This document shows, piece by piece, positions 1 to 9,444 of a DNA stretch of 64,000 bases. Source of the DNA: Formosa sp030427735 (GTDB taxonomy: Bacteria; Bacteroidota; Bacteroidia; Flavobacteriales; Flavobacteriaceae); contig NZ_CP195158.1 of assembly GCF_051200825.1 (NCBI RefSeq), positions 3,831,391 to 3,895,390 of the forward strand, written 5' to 3'. The first letter of the stretch is position 1. Each line of letters starts with the position of its first letter. Made by a program: the position numbers and the translations under genes. The notes below the pieces were generated by a model. The model had not been told where the DNA came from. It worked only from the letters and a program-made list of their open reading frames with translations, and searched no databases.

Positions 1-449
1 ATAGGTTTTGCCAGTTTCACTTCTAAAATAGTTCCAGCAGTTTCGTATTGTATAGGTGTTCCATTTTGCGTTAGTGTGTTTACATTTATGTAACCAATTT
101 CGTCTGGTTTTAAAGTGCTTATACGACTTACACCATTGTTTACCATTCTAGAATCTGGATCTTCTATACTTTGTAAACGGGCATCCATTTCGCTACCAGG
201 TTGAAAAGCATTCAAGAATAAATGATAATATACATGTGTTAATACATCTGGAGAATTATTGGTATACACCAATTTTTGATCGCCTTTGTACTGATAAGAA
301 TCAACGTCCATATCAATCGTCATGGTATAATCTACATGTTGTTGCCAATAGGTTGGATCTGATTTTGATTTGCCAGAGTTTACATCTGAAGATTTACAAG
401 ACGTAAAAGCTAAAGCTAAAACCAAAAGCGCATAGAATGTTTGTTTCAT
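1..449 (-). CDS. M1-family metallopeptidase, N-terminal part (partial)
   Basis: Only the first 149 codons lie in the window; the gene continues past base 1. The start is the ATG whose complement is at 447-449. The product opens with a lipoprotein signal peptide (lipobox ending LAFTSC, Cys19) and continues with a segment typical of the N-terminal beta-saddle of aminopeptidase N-like M1 enzymes (TNNSPDVLTHVYYHLFLNAF). M1 enzymes are zinc aminopeptidases; the catalytic HEXXH motif would lie outside the window and cannot be checked. By its signal it would sit in the outer or inner membrane facing the periplasm. The family call rests on recognition of this N-terminal block only. Confidence 0.7.
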   Translation of the reverse strand, partial: MKQTFYALLVLALAFTSCKSSDVNSGKSKSDPTYWQQHVDYTMTIDMDVDSYQYKGDQKLVYTNNSPDVLTHVYYHLFLNAFQPGSEMDARLQSIEDPDSRMVNNGVSRISTLKPDEIGYINVNTLTQNGTPIQYETAGTILEVKLAKP

Positions 450-466
450 AGAAAAGTTTTTAAATA

Positions 467-500
467 AAAAACCCCATCAAGAGTATTGATGAGGTTTTTT
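467..500 (-). terminator. Intrinsic terminator after the subtilase gene
   Basis: Read on the minus strand, CCTCATCAA pairs with TTGATGGGG (one U-G wobble) around a short loop and is followed by a run of T. It lies directly downstream of the stop of the subtilase gene at 515. Confidence 0.75.
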
Positions 501-514
501 ATAGGGGTTTAATG

Positions 515-2125
515 TTATTTTGTTTGAGATGCCAAAATTAAGGCATTGTAAGCATTTACCATTTTGGTAGATTTAGATAAATCGTTAAATGGTCTTTCAT
601 CTTCTGCATCGCCACCAACAATAACTTTTGTTTTTACAGGTAAGCCAGAAGACATTAAAATTTGTTTTACTTGCGCAGCCGATAATTTAGGATATTGCGA
701 ACGGATTAACGCTGCTACACCAGCTACAGCAGGTGCTGCCATAGAAGTACCACCTTTAGTATCGTATTCGTTTTCTGGAGTTGTAGAGTAAATTTTAGCA
801 CCAGGAGCAAACACATCTACATTTATTTTTCCGTAATTAGAAAAACCAGCCACCATTTCTGGGCCGTATTTAGGGGCTAAAGCACCTACGGTAATAAAGG
901 TATCTCCCACTTCTGGACCATTGTTTACTTGATCGTTAGGGTAACATGCTTTTTTATCTAAATCTAAGCCTTCGTTTCCTGCTGCATTTACAAATAATAC
1001 ATCTTTTTTACTTGCATAAGCAATAGCATCTCTTACCCAGTCGCTGTGTGGTGAGTAGTATTTACCAAAACTTCCGTTAATAACTGTTGCACCATTATCT
1101 ACAGCATAACGAATAGCTAAAGCTATATCTTTATCGTATTCGTCGCCATTAGGTACAGCTCTTAAGCTCATAATTTTTACATTATTAGCTACACCGTCTA
1201 CGCCTAAACCATTGTTGCGTTCTGCTGCAATAATTCCGGTTACGTGTGTACCATGGCTTTCGGATTTTTTTACTGGTAATACATTACCATTTCCGTAACC
1301 TACATCGGTTAAATCGTCTGGATTATCGCCTGTTTTACGACCTTTAAAATCTTTGTTAAGGTTATAGTTTAAGCGTTCATTAATGCTTTCAAGTCCGTTT
1401 TTTAAGTCTTCTTTAGCGGCATCAACATCGTCAAAACCTAAACCTAAAATGTATTTAGCAATAGTTACTGCTTGTTTTAAATCTTCGTCGTCGCCAGCTT
1501 CAATACTACCTAAATCTTCTAAAGTGTAGTTGGTTTTATTTAATTTAGAAGCAATAGCTTGATCGGCAGCTTTTAATTGCTGAAGTATCTTTTCGTATTG
1601 CGTTTTGTAATTGCTGAATTTTTGAAATTCTTCTTCGTATTCTTTTTGTGCTCTTTCGTAATCTGGATTAGATGTGTCTCCACTAGCTAATAAGCGTACA
1701 AATTCTAATTGCTCGTCGTAGGTATCGCCTAAGAAATTCCAGCCATGAATATCATCTACATAGCCATTTTTATCGTCGTCTATACCATTGTTAGGAATTT
1801 CTTTTTCATTGGTCCAGATTAAACCGTCTAAATCTTCGTGTTCTATATCGATACCCGAATCTATAACGGCAACAATTACGGTTTTACCGGTATTGTTTTT
1901 TAATATTTCTGTATAGGCTTTGTTAACGCTCATACCGGGAATGGTATCTGCTACAAGGTCTAAATGCCCCCAAGTGTGTTGTTGATCTTCTGTTAAATCT
2001 GAAATTTTTAAAGGTATGCTATCTATATTTTCTATAGGAGTAGATACAACCTTTGCGCCTCCACCACAACTAGTTAAAATAGTAGCTGTTAAGGCCGAGC
2101 ATAAAATGGGCTTAATAATATTCAT
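515..2125 (-). CDS. S8 family serine peptidase (subtilase), lipoprotein
   Basis: 536 aa. The signal peptide ends in a lipobox (LTSC, Cys20), so the enzyme is probably anchored in the cell envelope. The catalytic triad of subtilases is visible: Asp89 in AVIDSGID, His291 in SHGTHVTGI and Ser461 in GGTSMAAPAVAGV, with the oxyanion Asn384 in NAAGNEG. Between the Asp and His motifs lies an unusually long, charged, probably helical insert (about residues 150-265), absent from classical subtilisins. Subtilases hydrolyse peptide bonds; the substrate is unknown. The gene is followed by its own terminator and preceded by the MBL-fold gene only 10 bases away, so the two are likely co-transcribed. Confidence 0.9.
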   Translation of the reverse strand: MNIIKPILCSALTATILTSCGGGAKVVSTPIENIDSIPLKISDLTEDQQHTWGHLDLVADTIPGMSVNKAYTEILKNNTGKTVIVAVIDSGIDIEHEDLDGLIWTNEKEIPNNGIDDDKNGYVDDIHGWNFLGDTYDEQLEFVRLLASGDTSNPDYERAQKEYEEEFQKFSNYKTQYEKILQQLKAADQAIASKLNKTNYTLEDLGSIEAGDDEDLKQAVTIAKYILGLGFDDVDAAKEDLKNGLESINERLNYNLNKDFKGRKTGDNPDDLTDVGYGNGNVLPVKKSESHGTHVTGIIAAERNNGLGVDGVANNVKIMSLRAVPNGDEYDKDIALAIRYAVDNGATVINGSFGKYYSPHSDWVRDAIAYASKKDVLFVNAAGNEGLDLDKKACYPNDQVNNGPEVGDTFITVGALAPKYGPEMVAGFSNYGKINVDVFAPGAKIYSTTPENEYDTKGGTSMAAPAVAGVAALIRSQYPKLSAAQVKQILMSSGLPVKTKVIVGGDAEDERPFNDLSKSTKMVNAYNALILASQTK

Positions 2126-2135
2126 GTATATAATG

Positions 2136-2996
2136 TTAGTTTAAAATGTCTTTACAGGTATAAATATTTTTTAACCGTACGCCTTTTTCGGTATGTTGTA
2201 CAGTAATGATTTCGTTATGAGCATCATGCTCCAAAAATAAATAATAATTGTTATTAGCGGCGGTATTTAGGAATTTTTCTTTCTCGTTTAGCGTTAATAG
2301 GGGTCTTGTGTCGTAGCCCATAACGTAGGGTAAAGGTAAATGCCCTGCGGTTGGTAATAAATCGGCCATAAAGGCTATGGTGTTGCCTTTGTAGTGTATT
2401 AACGGAATCATTTGTTTATCTGTATGGCCATCTGCAAAAAAAATATCGAAACCTAATTCGCTGTTTTTTAATACATCTTGTTCTGGTAAACGTGTAAATT
2501 TTAATTGGCCGCTGTCTTGCATGGGCAATAAATTTTCTTTTAAAAACGATGCTTTTTCGCGGTTGTTAGGGTTTATAGCCCAGTTCCAATGGGCTTCGTT
2601 GGTCCAAAAGTGTGCATTTTTAAAAGCGGGTTCATAACCTGTTCGGTCTTTGTTCCATTGTATACTGCCACCACAGTGGTCGAAATGCAAATGCGTCATA
2701 AATACATCTGTAATGTCGTCGCGGTGAAATCCGAATTTTTGCAAAGAAGCATCAATTGTATGATTGCCCCAAAGGGAATAGTAACCAAAAAATTTATCAG
2801 ATTGTTTATTTCCCATTCCTGTATCGATTAAAATTAACCGATTTCCGTCTTCAATTAATAAACAACGTGCAGCTATGTCTATAAGATTATTAGAATCTGC
2901 CGGATTGGTTTTTTGCCATAAAGATTTAGGAACTACACCAAACATGGCACCGCCATCTAATTTAAAATTACCAGCTTCTATGGGATATAACTTCAT
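2136..2996 (-). CDS. MBL-fold metallo-hydrolase
   Basis: 286 aa. The zinc-binding signature THLHFDHCGG (His102, His104, Asp106, His107) is that of the metallo-beta-lactamase fold; a later His in FADGHTDKQM and the LEHDAHNE block near the C-terminus fit the remaining metal ligands. The general layout resembles the lactonase-like branch (ADGHTDGQ-type motif), but the substrate cannot be read from the sequence. There is no signal peptide, so it is cytoplasmic. It sits just upstream of the subtilase gene with a 10-base gap and is probably the first gene of that two-gene unit. Confidence 0.8.
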   Translation of the reverse strand: MKLYPIEAGNFKLDGGAMFGVVPKSLWQKTNPADSNNLIDIAARCLLIEDGNRLILIDTGMGNKQSDKFFGYYSLWGNHTIDASLQKFGFHRDDITDVFMTHLHFDHCGGSIQWNKDRTGYEPAFKNAHFWTNEAHWNWAINPNNREKASFLKENLLPMQDSGQLKFTRLPEQDVLKNSELGFDIFFADGHTDKQMIPLIHYKGNTIAFMADLLPTAGHLPLPYVMGYDTRPLLTLNEKEKFLNTAANNNYYLFLEHDAHNEIITVQHTEKGVRLKNIYTCKDILN

Positions 2997-3146
2997 AAAT
3001 GTTCACTTAATAGCACAAAGTTATAAATAGTGAGTTGTTTTTAGGGATTTCTTAATTTTTATTGGCTCTTTTTTAACATTAAAAGTAGGTCTTAATAAAA
3101 AAATAAACTAAATGTTTTATATATTCAACATCTGAAAATATAATGA

Positions 3147-4982
3147 ATGTTAGAACTTGCAGGAATAATTATTTTAGGAATACTCGCACAATGGGTGGCT
3201 TGGAAATTTAAAATACCAGCCATTTTACCCTTAATTCTTATTGGTTTATTAGTTGGGCCTATTGCGGCCGAATTTTTTTCTGAAGATGGCTCTAAATGGA
3301 TAGAACCTATTTGGAATGGGAGAGAAGGTCTTTTTCCTGGTGAAAGTTTGTTTTATTTTGTATCGTTAGCCATAAGTATTATTCTGTTTGAAGGGGGCTT
3401 AACTTTAAAACTTAGCGAAATTAAAAATGTGGCTCCTTCTATTACCAAATTAATTACTTTGGGGGCTGCGGTAACATTTTTTGGTGCAGCCATAGCGGCG
3501 CACTACACTTTTTATTTAAGCTGGGAAATTTCGTTTTTATTTTCGGCTTTAATTATAGTTACAGGACCAACAGTAATTACTCCCATTTTAAGAAATATAC
3601 CATTACCTAAAGATGTATCGGCAGTATTAAAATGGGAAGGTATTTTAATAGATCCCATAGGAGCTTTAATTGCTGTATTGGTGTTTGAATTTATAAGTGT
3701 AGATGCAGGCGGCGAATTTACCAAACGTGCCTTTATTGAGTTTGGAAAAATTGTATTGTTCGGTTTTACTTTTGGCTTTACTTTCGCACATGCTTTAAAT
3801 ACTATTATTAACAAAAAATGGATTCCGCATTATTTACTAAACGTTTTTGCTTTAGCTTCGGTTTTAGGTGTTTTTGTTCTTTCAGATGCTTTTGCACACG
3901 AGTCTGGATTACTAGCTGTTGTGGTTATGGGTATGGTTTTGGGGAATTCTAAATCGCCATATCTTAAAGAACTCTTGTATTTTAAGGAGTCGTTAAGCGT
4001 TTTATTAATATCGATTTTATTTATTCTATTGGCAGCCAATATTAACATGAGCGATTTATTGCTAATTTATAATTGGAATACCTTAGTACTCTTTACCATT
4101 GTCGTTTTTATAATTCGTCCGCTAGCCGTGTTTTTAAGTACTTATAAATCGTCTTTAAAATTTAAGGAAAAGTTATTTATTAGTTGGGTAGGACCTCGTG
4201 GTATTGTTGCTGCTGGTATTGCATCGTTATTCGGTTTAAAATTGGCCAAGAATGGTGTGGCAGATGCACAATATATTACACCTTTGGTGTTTATGATTGT
4301 TTTGGGAACCGTGCTTTTAAATGCAACAACTGCTAGATTGTTTGCTAAACTAGTAGGGGTGTTCTTAAAAAAGTCGGAAGGTATTTTAATTGTTGGGGCT
4401 TCAAAAGTATCGCGATTAATAGGTCATTATTTAGAGACTAATGGCCGCCATGTGGTTTTAATAGACAGCAATCAGTTAAATATTAAAAAGAGTGAAGAAC
4501 TTGGCTTAGAAGCTTTAAACACCAATATTTATTCTGACACTTTAATGGATAATATCGAGCTGAACGACGTTGGATATATTATGGCACTTACCGCAAGTTC
4601 CGATATTAATAAATATGCGATTAATAAATTTAGCAAGCAGTTTGGTGAAAACGGGTCGTTTAGATTAATAACACCAGACGAAATGAATAACCCTGATAAA
4701 ATTCCGCGTGAAGGCTTGTTTTCGCAAACAGACGACTATATTGCGCTAAGCGAAGTTACCCGTAAATATCCAGCGATTCATGAATTAGATTTAAAAGATA
4801 AAGCCCATTTTATCAATCTTATGAATATTACCGAAAAGGATGAAGATATTATACCGTTGTTTATTAAAGACGATAAAGGGGTGTTAGAAATTATTTCTTC
4901 GGTAAATAAAGAAACGCATACGGTAGAACCTAACTTTAAACTGGTGTATCTCGGTAAACCTTTCGATGTAGAAAAGGTATAA
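3147..4982 (+). CDS. Cation:proton antiporter (CPA family) with RCK domain
   Basis: 611 aa. Residues 1-395 form about 12 hydrophobic membrane segments with motifs of the NhaP/CPA1 branch (LFEGGLTL, TGPTVITPILR, LAVVVMGMVLGN, WVGPRGIVAAGIA). Residues about 405-540 form a cytosolic Rossmann-type TrkA-N/RCK module (GILIVGASKVSRLIG, then DSN after the second strand), which in this family binds a nucleotide and gates transport. The role is Na+ or K+ export in exchange for protons at the inner membrane. It is transcribed divergently from the MBL gene and converges on the GH31 gene with no gap (stop 4982, opposite stop 4983). Confidence 0.88.
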   Translation: MLELAGIIILGILAQWVAWKFKIPAILPLILIGLLVGPIAAEFFSEDGSKWIEPIWNGREGLFPGESLFYFVSLAISIILFEGGLTLKLSEIKNVAPSITKLITLGAAVTFFGAAIAAHYTFYLSWEISFLFSALIIVTGPTVITPILRNIPLPKDVSAVLKWEGILIDPIGALIAVLVFEFISVDAGGEFTKRAFIEFGKIVLFGFTFGFTFAHALNTIINKKWIPHYLLNVFALASVLGVFVLSDAFAHESGLLAVVVMGMVLGNSKSPYLKELLYFKESLSVLLISILFILLAANINMSDLLLIYNWNTLVLFTIVVFIIRPLAVFLSTYKSSLKFKEKLFISWVGPRGIVAAGIASLFGLKLAKNGVADAQYITPLVFMIVLGTVLLNATTARLFAKLVGVFLKKSEGILIVGASKVSRLIGHYLETNGRHVVLIDSNQLNIKKSEELGLEALNTNIYSDTLMDNIELNDVGYIMALTASSDINKYAINKFSKQFGENGSFRLITPDEMNNPDKIPREGLFSQTDDYIALSEVTRKYPAIHELDLKDKAHFINLMNITEKDEDIIPLFIKDDKGVLEIISSVNKETHTVEPNFKLVYLGKPFDVEKV

Positions 4983-7385
4983 TTATAAGCTCAGGTGCAA
5001 TTCTGTAAAGGTTTTGTCTACAATTAAAGTTTGGGTTTCAGAAAAAATTAAAGCATCAAAAGTTATTTCTACATTGTCTATTTCTATTTTGGTAATAGAA
5101 AAAGGCAATCCTATAAATTGCAATTTATAGCGTGTATAAGGCGTTGTAAATTTGCCAGAGGTATGTTGTTGTATAATCAGTTCGTTGGTTTTACCATGCA
5201 ACGTAAATTTGCTTAAACAGTAGCGTCCTTTAGTGTAATCGTAACCATCGTGGGCATCATCAAACAGCATAGAGGTTTCTTTTCCTGTTTTAAAGTATAT
5301 TTCTAGAGTAATTTCATCAAAATCGTGTTCTCCTACATATTGCTGTACAGGATATTTAGGTATTATAGTACCAGCTTTAATAAAGATTGGCATTGTTTTT
5401 AACGTTACATCTACCCAAAGTTCTTTACCACCTTCAATCCATTCTTGGGTCCAATAGTTATACCAATCTCCTCTAGGAATGTACATGCGTCTGCCTCTAG
5501 AATTAGGCTCTAAAATAGGGCAAACTAAAATGGCATTGCCATATATAAATTCGTCGGTGCGGTAATGGGTTTGGTAATCTTCTTGATCGTAAAGTACGAG
5601 TGATTTTAAAATTGGAGTACCTTCATCTAAATATTGCCAAAACGCAGTATATAAATAGGGCAGAAGCTGATAGCGTAATTCTATAAACGACCGTACAATG
5701 TCTGTTACTTCGTCTCCAAACATCCAAGGTTCTTGTTCGCCGTGATCGCCAGACGAATGCGTTCTACAAAATGGATGGAATACGCCTAATTGAATCCAAC
5801 GTGTGTATAATTCGCCATTAGGCTGTTCCGAAAAACCACCTATATCGCTGCCTATAAACGAAAATCCCGATAAAGCCATACGTTGTGCTTGCACGTTGGC
5901 AATCCATAAATGTTCCCACGAAGCTGTATTATCGCCCGTCCAAGACGATGTATAACGTTGCGTACCAGAGTAGGCGGCACGAGTGATTACAAAGGGACGT
6001 TTAGGATAAGCAAACTTTTTTAAACCTTGATAGGTTGCTCTGGCCATTTGCATGCCATAGATATTATGCGCTTTTCTGTGGCTGCAACGGTTACCATCGT
6101 AATCGTGGCGAACGTCGTCTGGAAAGGTTTTGTTGGGTACTTCCATAACGGCGGGTTCGTTCATATCGTTCCAAACGCCTTTTACACCAATATCTTCTAC
6201 CAATTCTTTAAACAAATCGGACCACCATTCCCGCACTTTTTTATTGGTGAAATCTGGAAAATAGCAAGCGCCTGGCCAAACTTTACCTTTCATATAAGGC
6301 CCATCGGCACGTTTACAGAAATAATCGTTGGCTAAACCTTCTTTATAAATGGAATAATTAGGGTCTATTTTTATGCCTGGATCTATTATTACTATGGTTT
6401 TAAAACCGTCGTTCAGTAATTCATTTACCATGCGTTTAGGATCTGGAAAATACTCTGTATTCCAGGTGAAGCACCTAAAACCATCCATATAATCGATATC
6501 CAGATAAATGGCGTCGCACGGAATTTTAAGATCTCTAAAGGTTTGGGTTATGGCTTTAACTTTAGATTCTGGATAATAACTCCATTTGCATTGATGATAG
6601 CCTAAAGACCATAAAGCCGGTAACTGATGAGGTTTACCTGTTAAATCGGTATAATTGGCTACGACGTCGTTCATTTTTGGGCCGTAAATGAAGTAGTAAT
6701 TCATTTCTCCACCATCTGCCCAAAAGCTGGTTATGTTTTTGCGTTCGTGGGCAAAATCGAAATACGATCGAAACGTGTTATCGAAAAAAATACCGTAAGA
6801 TTTTCCGTGGTGTAAACCTGTGTAAAACGGAATGGCTTTATATATAGGATCGGTAGTTTTTCCGTAAGCATAAGAGTCTGTTACCCAATTCTCAAACCGT
6901 TTACCTTTTAAATTTAAATGCTCCGATTTATCGCCTAAACCGTAGTAACTTTCTCCGTCGTTAGAGACTTTACTCATTTTTACGATGTTACCACCATACT
7001 CGTAGCTTTCTTCCCAGTGGAATCCCCAATCGTCTTGGCAAATTAAGGTTTGGTCTTTAGCATCGTAAAGCTTAACTTTTAAATTGCTTTTGTCAATTTC
7101 ACAAATAAGCTTCGAGGTGGTTATTATATAAAAAGCGTCGGTTTGGGTAATATCTAAATGATTATAGCCCGTGCTAGCGTATTTGGTTATGGCATACGAA
7201 AAATCGTTATCGAAATTAGAATCGGTAGCATACCTAAATCTTAATACACTGTCTCTAACCACGGTTAGTTGTAAGGCCACACCGTTTTCGGTTTTAAATT
7301 CTAAAGTATCGATGTTTTTTTCGTACGAAACTATATGCGATGGAAACTGATTGCCTTTGTGTTCTAACTCGGTATTGGTTATCAT
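4983..7385 (-). CDS. Glycoside hydrolase family 31 alpha-glucosidase
   Basis: 800 aa, the usual length for GH31. The nucleophile block WNDMNEPAVM places the catalytic Asp at 407, and TGDNTASWEHL gives the acid/base Asp485; LGYHQCKWSYYPES and DAIYLDIDYMDG are further GH31 signatures. The N-terminal galactose-mutarotase-like domain (about 25-240) and C-terminal beta domains are present. No signal peptide is seen, so it acts inside the cell. GH31 enzymes release glucose from alpha-glucans by a retaining mechanism. It lies 129 bases behind glgB on the same strand, which suggests a role in breaking down or trimming glycogen made by the glg genes. Confidence 0.9.
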   Translation of the reverse strand: MITNTELEHKGNQFPSHIVSYEKNIDTLEFKTENGVALQLTVVRDSVLRFRYATDSNFDNDFSYAITKYASTGYNHLDITQTDAFYIITTSKLICEIDKSNLKVKLYDAKDQTLICQDDWGFHWEESYEYGGNIVKMSKVSNDGESYYGLGDKSEHLNLKGKRFENWVTDSYAYGKTTDPIYKAIPFYTGLHHGKSYGIFFDNTFRSYFDFAHERKNITSFWADGGEMNYYFIYGPKMNDVVANYTDLTGKPHQLPALWSLGYHQCKWSYYPESKVKAITQTFRDLKIPCDAIYLDIDYMDGFRCFTWNTEYFPDPKRMVNELLNDGFKTIVIIDPGIKIDPNYSIYKEGLANDYFCKRADGPYMKGKVWPGACYFPDFTNKKVREWWSDLFKELVEDIGVKGVWNDMNEPAVMEVPNKTFPDDVRHDYDGNRCSHRKAHNIYGMQMARATYQGLKKFAYPKRPFVITRAAYSGTQRYTSSWTGDNTASWEHLWIANVQAQRMALSGFSFIGSDIGGFSEQPNGELYTRWIQLGVFHPFCRTHSSGDHGEQEPWMFGDEVTDIVRSFIELRYQLLPYLYTAFWQYLDEGTPILKSLVLYDQEDYQTHYRTDEFIYGNAILVCPILEPNSRGRRMYIPRGDWYNYWTQEWIEGGKELWVDVTLKTMPIFIKAGTIIPKYPVQQYVGEHDFDEITLEIYFKTGKETSMLFDDAHDGYDYTKGRYCLSKFTLHGKTNELIIQQHTSGKFTTPYTRYKLQFIGLPFSITKIEIDNVEITFDALIFSETQTLIVDKTFTELHLSL

Positions 7386-7514
7386 AGCGTAATAAATAAG
7401 AGTACTTATAAACCTATTAAATTTTTATAAGTTTAAAGGTTACATTTTAATAAAAATAATTCCTAATTTTTTGAATTAAGTAATGATTAATAATTAAAAA
7501 TCAATATTTTATAA

Positions 7515-9434
7515 TTATTTTTTGCTGATATATGTAAATACAGTTACTGCTAAAGGCGGTATGGTAATGCTTGCCGAATACGGTTTTCCGTTCCAGGATT
7601 TCTTTTTGGCTTTTATAGCTTTAGGATTATTAACACCACTACCTCCAAAGTCGGAATGGTCGGAGTTGAAAGTTTCAATTAAACTGCCAGTTCTAGGTAA
7701 ACTAATGCTGTAATTTTGATGCATAGCAGGGGTAAAATTACAAACGACTACCACATCGTTTTGGGTGTCGTGTCCTTTTCGAATATACGACATTACTGCA
7801 TTTTTATGATCGTCGTAGCTTATCCATTCAAACCCATCTTGGCTAAATGCCTTTTCGTATAAAGCGGGATTATTTTTATAAAAAATATTTAGCGATTTTA
7901 TAAATAACTGTGTTTGTTGGTGAGGTATAAAATCTAATAAATTCCAATCTAAACTACTTTGGAAATTCCATTCGTTATATTGCCCAAATTCGGTACCCAT
8001 AAACATTAAATTACTTCCTGGGTGTGTGTACATGTAGGCAAAAAGTAAGCGTAAATTAGCAAAGCGTTGCCATTCGTCGCCAGGCATTCGTCCTAACACC
8101 GAATTTTTACCATACACGACCTCGTCGTGAGATATTGGAAGCATAAAATGTTCGGAGAAAGCATAAGCTAAACTAAAAGTAATATCGTTTTGATGGTAGC
8201 TTCTGTAAATAGGATCTTTTTTAAAGTAATTAAGCGTATCGTGCATCCAGCCCATCATCCATTTCATACCAAAACCTAAACCGCCATATTCTACTTTGTT
8301 GGTAACACCAGTAAAGGCTGTTGATTCTTCGGCTATGGTTTGTACGCCTTCAAAGGTGTTGTAGATGGCTTCGTTACATTCTTTTAAAAACGATATGGCA
8401 GCTAAATTTTCGTTGCCTCCAAATTCGTTTGGTTCCCATTCGCCATCTTGTCTGGAGTAATCTAGATATATCATAGAGGCTACGGCGTCTACTCGTAAGC
8501 CATCTACATGATAGTATTTTAACCAATATATGGCATTACTTATTAAAAAGGAGCGGACTTCGGCACGCTCGTAGTTAAAGATTAAACTTTCCCAGTCGGG
8601 GTGATATCCTTTTTTAGGATCGGGATGTTCGTATAGATTAGAGCCATCAAAAAAGCCTAGACCATGTGCATCGGAAGGAAAATGGGAGGGCACCCAATCT
8701 AAAATCACTCCTATATCCGCTTGATGAAAAGCGTCTATTAAAGCCATAAAGTCTTGTGGTGTACCGTAACGCGATGTTGGCGCAAAATAGCCCGTAATTT
8801 GATAGCCCCACGACGGATCGTAAGGATATTCCATAATGGGCATAAACTCTACATGTGTATAGTTCATGTCTTTTAAATATGGCACTAAACTGTTAGCGAG
8901 TTCGGTATAGCTTAAAAATCGACCAGCTTCTAAATTGCGTTTCCAAGAACCTAGGTGAACTTCATAAACAGCGTAAGGTTTATCTAATCCGTTTTTTTGC
9001 GATCGATAAGACATCCAATCTTTATCGTTCCAGGTATAGTCGGTGTGTTCCCAAACTATAGAGGCTGTTTTTGGCGGTTGTTCTGCACGTATGGCATATG
9101 GATCGGCCTTTTCGGTTTTTATATCGTTGTTATGGCTAATTATAGCATATTTGTATAGCGACCCTTTACCTAGTTTAGGAATAAAACCTTCCCAAATACC
9201 ACTGGAATCCCAACGGACAAACAATTCGTGTTCGCTGCCATTCCAATAGTTAAAATCGCCAATTACAGCTACCGATTTGGCACTAGGTGCCCAAACAGCA
9301 AAGTATACACCAGTTTCGCCATCTACGGTACAGATATGCGATCCAAATTTTTCGAATAAATTATAGTGCTTTCCAGATTTAAAAAGATTGATATCGAAAT
9401 CTGTAAATAAGCTAAACGGTTTTACTTTGGTCAT
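7515..9434 (-). CDS. glgB: 1,4-alpha-glucan branching enzyme GlgB
   Basis: 640 aa from the ATG at 9434; a longer reading frame opens at 9494 but would run back into glgC, and its extra 20 residues do not resemble GlgB. Domains in order: N-terminal CBM48 (about 35-125, WAPSAKSVAVIGDFNYWNG), GH13 catalytic barrel (about 150-500) with nucleophile Asp316 in DGLRVDAVASM and acid/base Glu370 in TIAEESTAF, then a C-terminal beta domain. The enzyme transfers alpha-1,4 chains to alpha-1,6 positions in glycogen. It follows glgC by 10 bases and is the third gene of the glgA-glgC-glgB unit. Confidence 0.95.
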   Translation of the reverse strand: MTKVKPFSLFTDFDINLFKSGKHYNLFEKFGSHICTVDGETGVYFAVWAPSAKSVAVIGDFNYWNGSEHELFVRWDSSGIWEGFIPKLGKGSLYKYAIISHNNDIKTEKADPYAIRAEQPPKTASIVWEHTDYTWNDKDWMSYRSQKNGLDKPYAVYEVHLGSWKRNLEAGRFLSYTELANSLVPYLKDMNYTHVEFMPIMEYPYDPSWGYQITGYFAPTSRYGTPQDFMALIDAFHQADIGVILDWVPSHFPSDAHGLGFFDGSNLYEHPDPKKGYHPDWESLIFNYERAEVRSFLISNAIYWLKYYHVDGLRVDAVASMIYLDYSRQDGEWEPNEFGGNENLAAISFLKECNEAIYNTFEGVQTIAEESTAFTGVTNKVEYGGLGFGMKWMMGWMHDTLNYFKKDPIYRSYHQNDITFSLAYAFSEHFMLPISHDEVVYGKNSVLGRMPGDEWQRFANLRLLFAYMYTHPGSNLMFMGTEFGQYNEWNFQSSLDWNLLDFIPHQQTQLFIKSLNIFYKNNPALYEKAFSQDGFEWISYDDHKNAVMSYIRKGHDTQNDVVVVCNFTPAMHQNYSISLPRTGSLIETFNSDHSDFGGSGVNNPKAIKAKKKSWNGKPYSASITIPPLAVTVFTYISKK

Positions 9435-9444
9435 AAATACAAGT

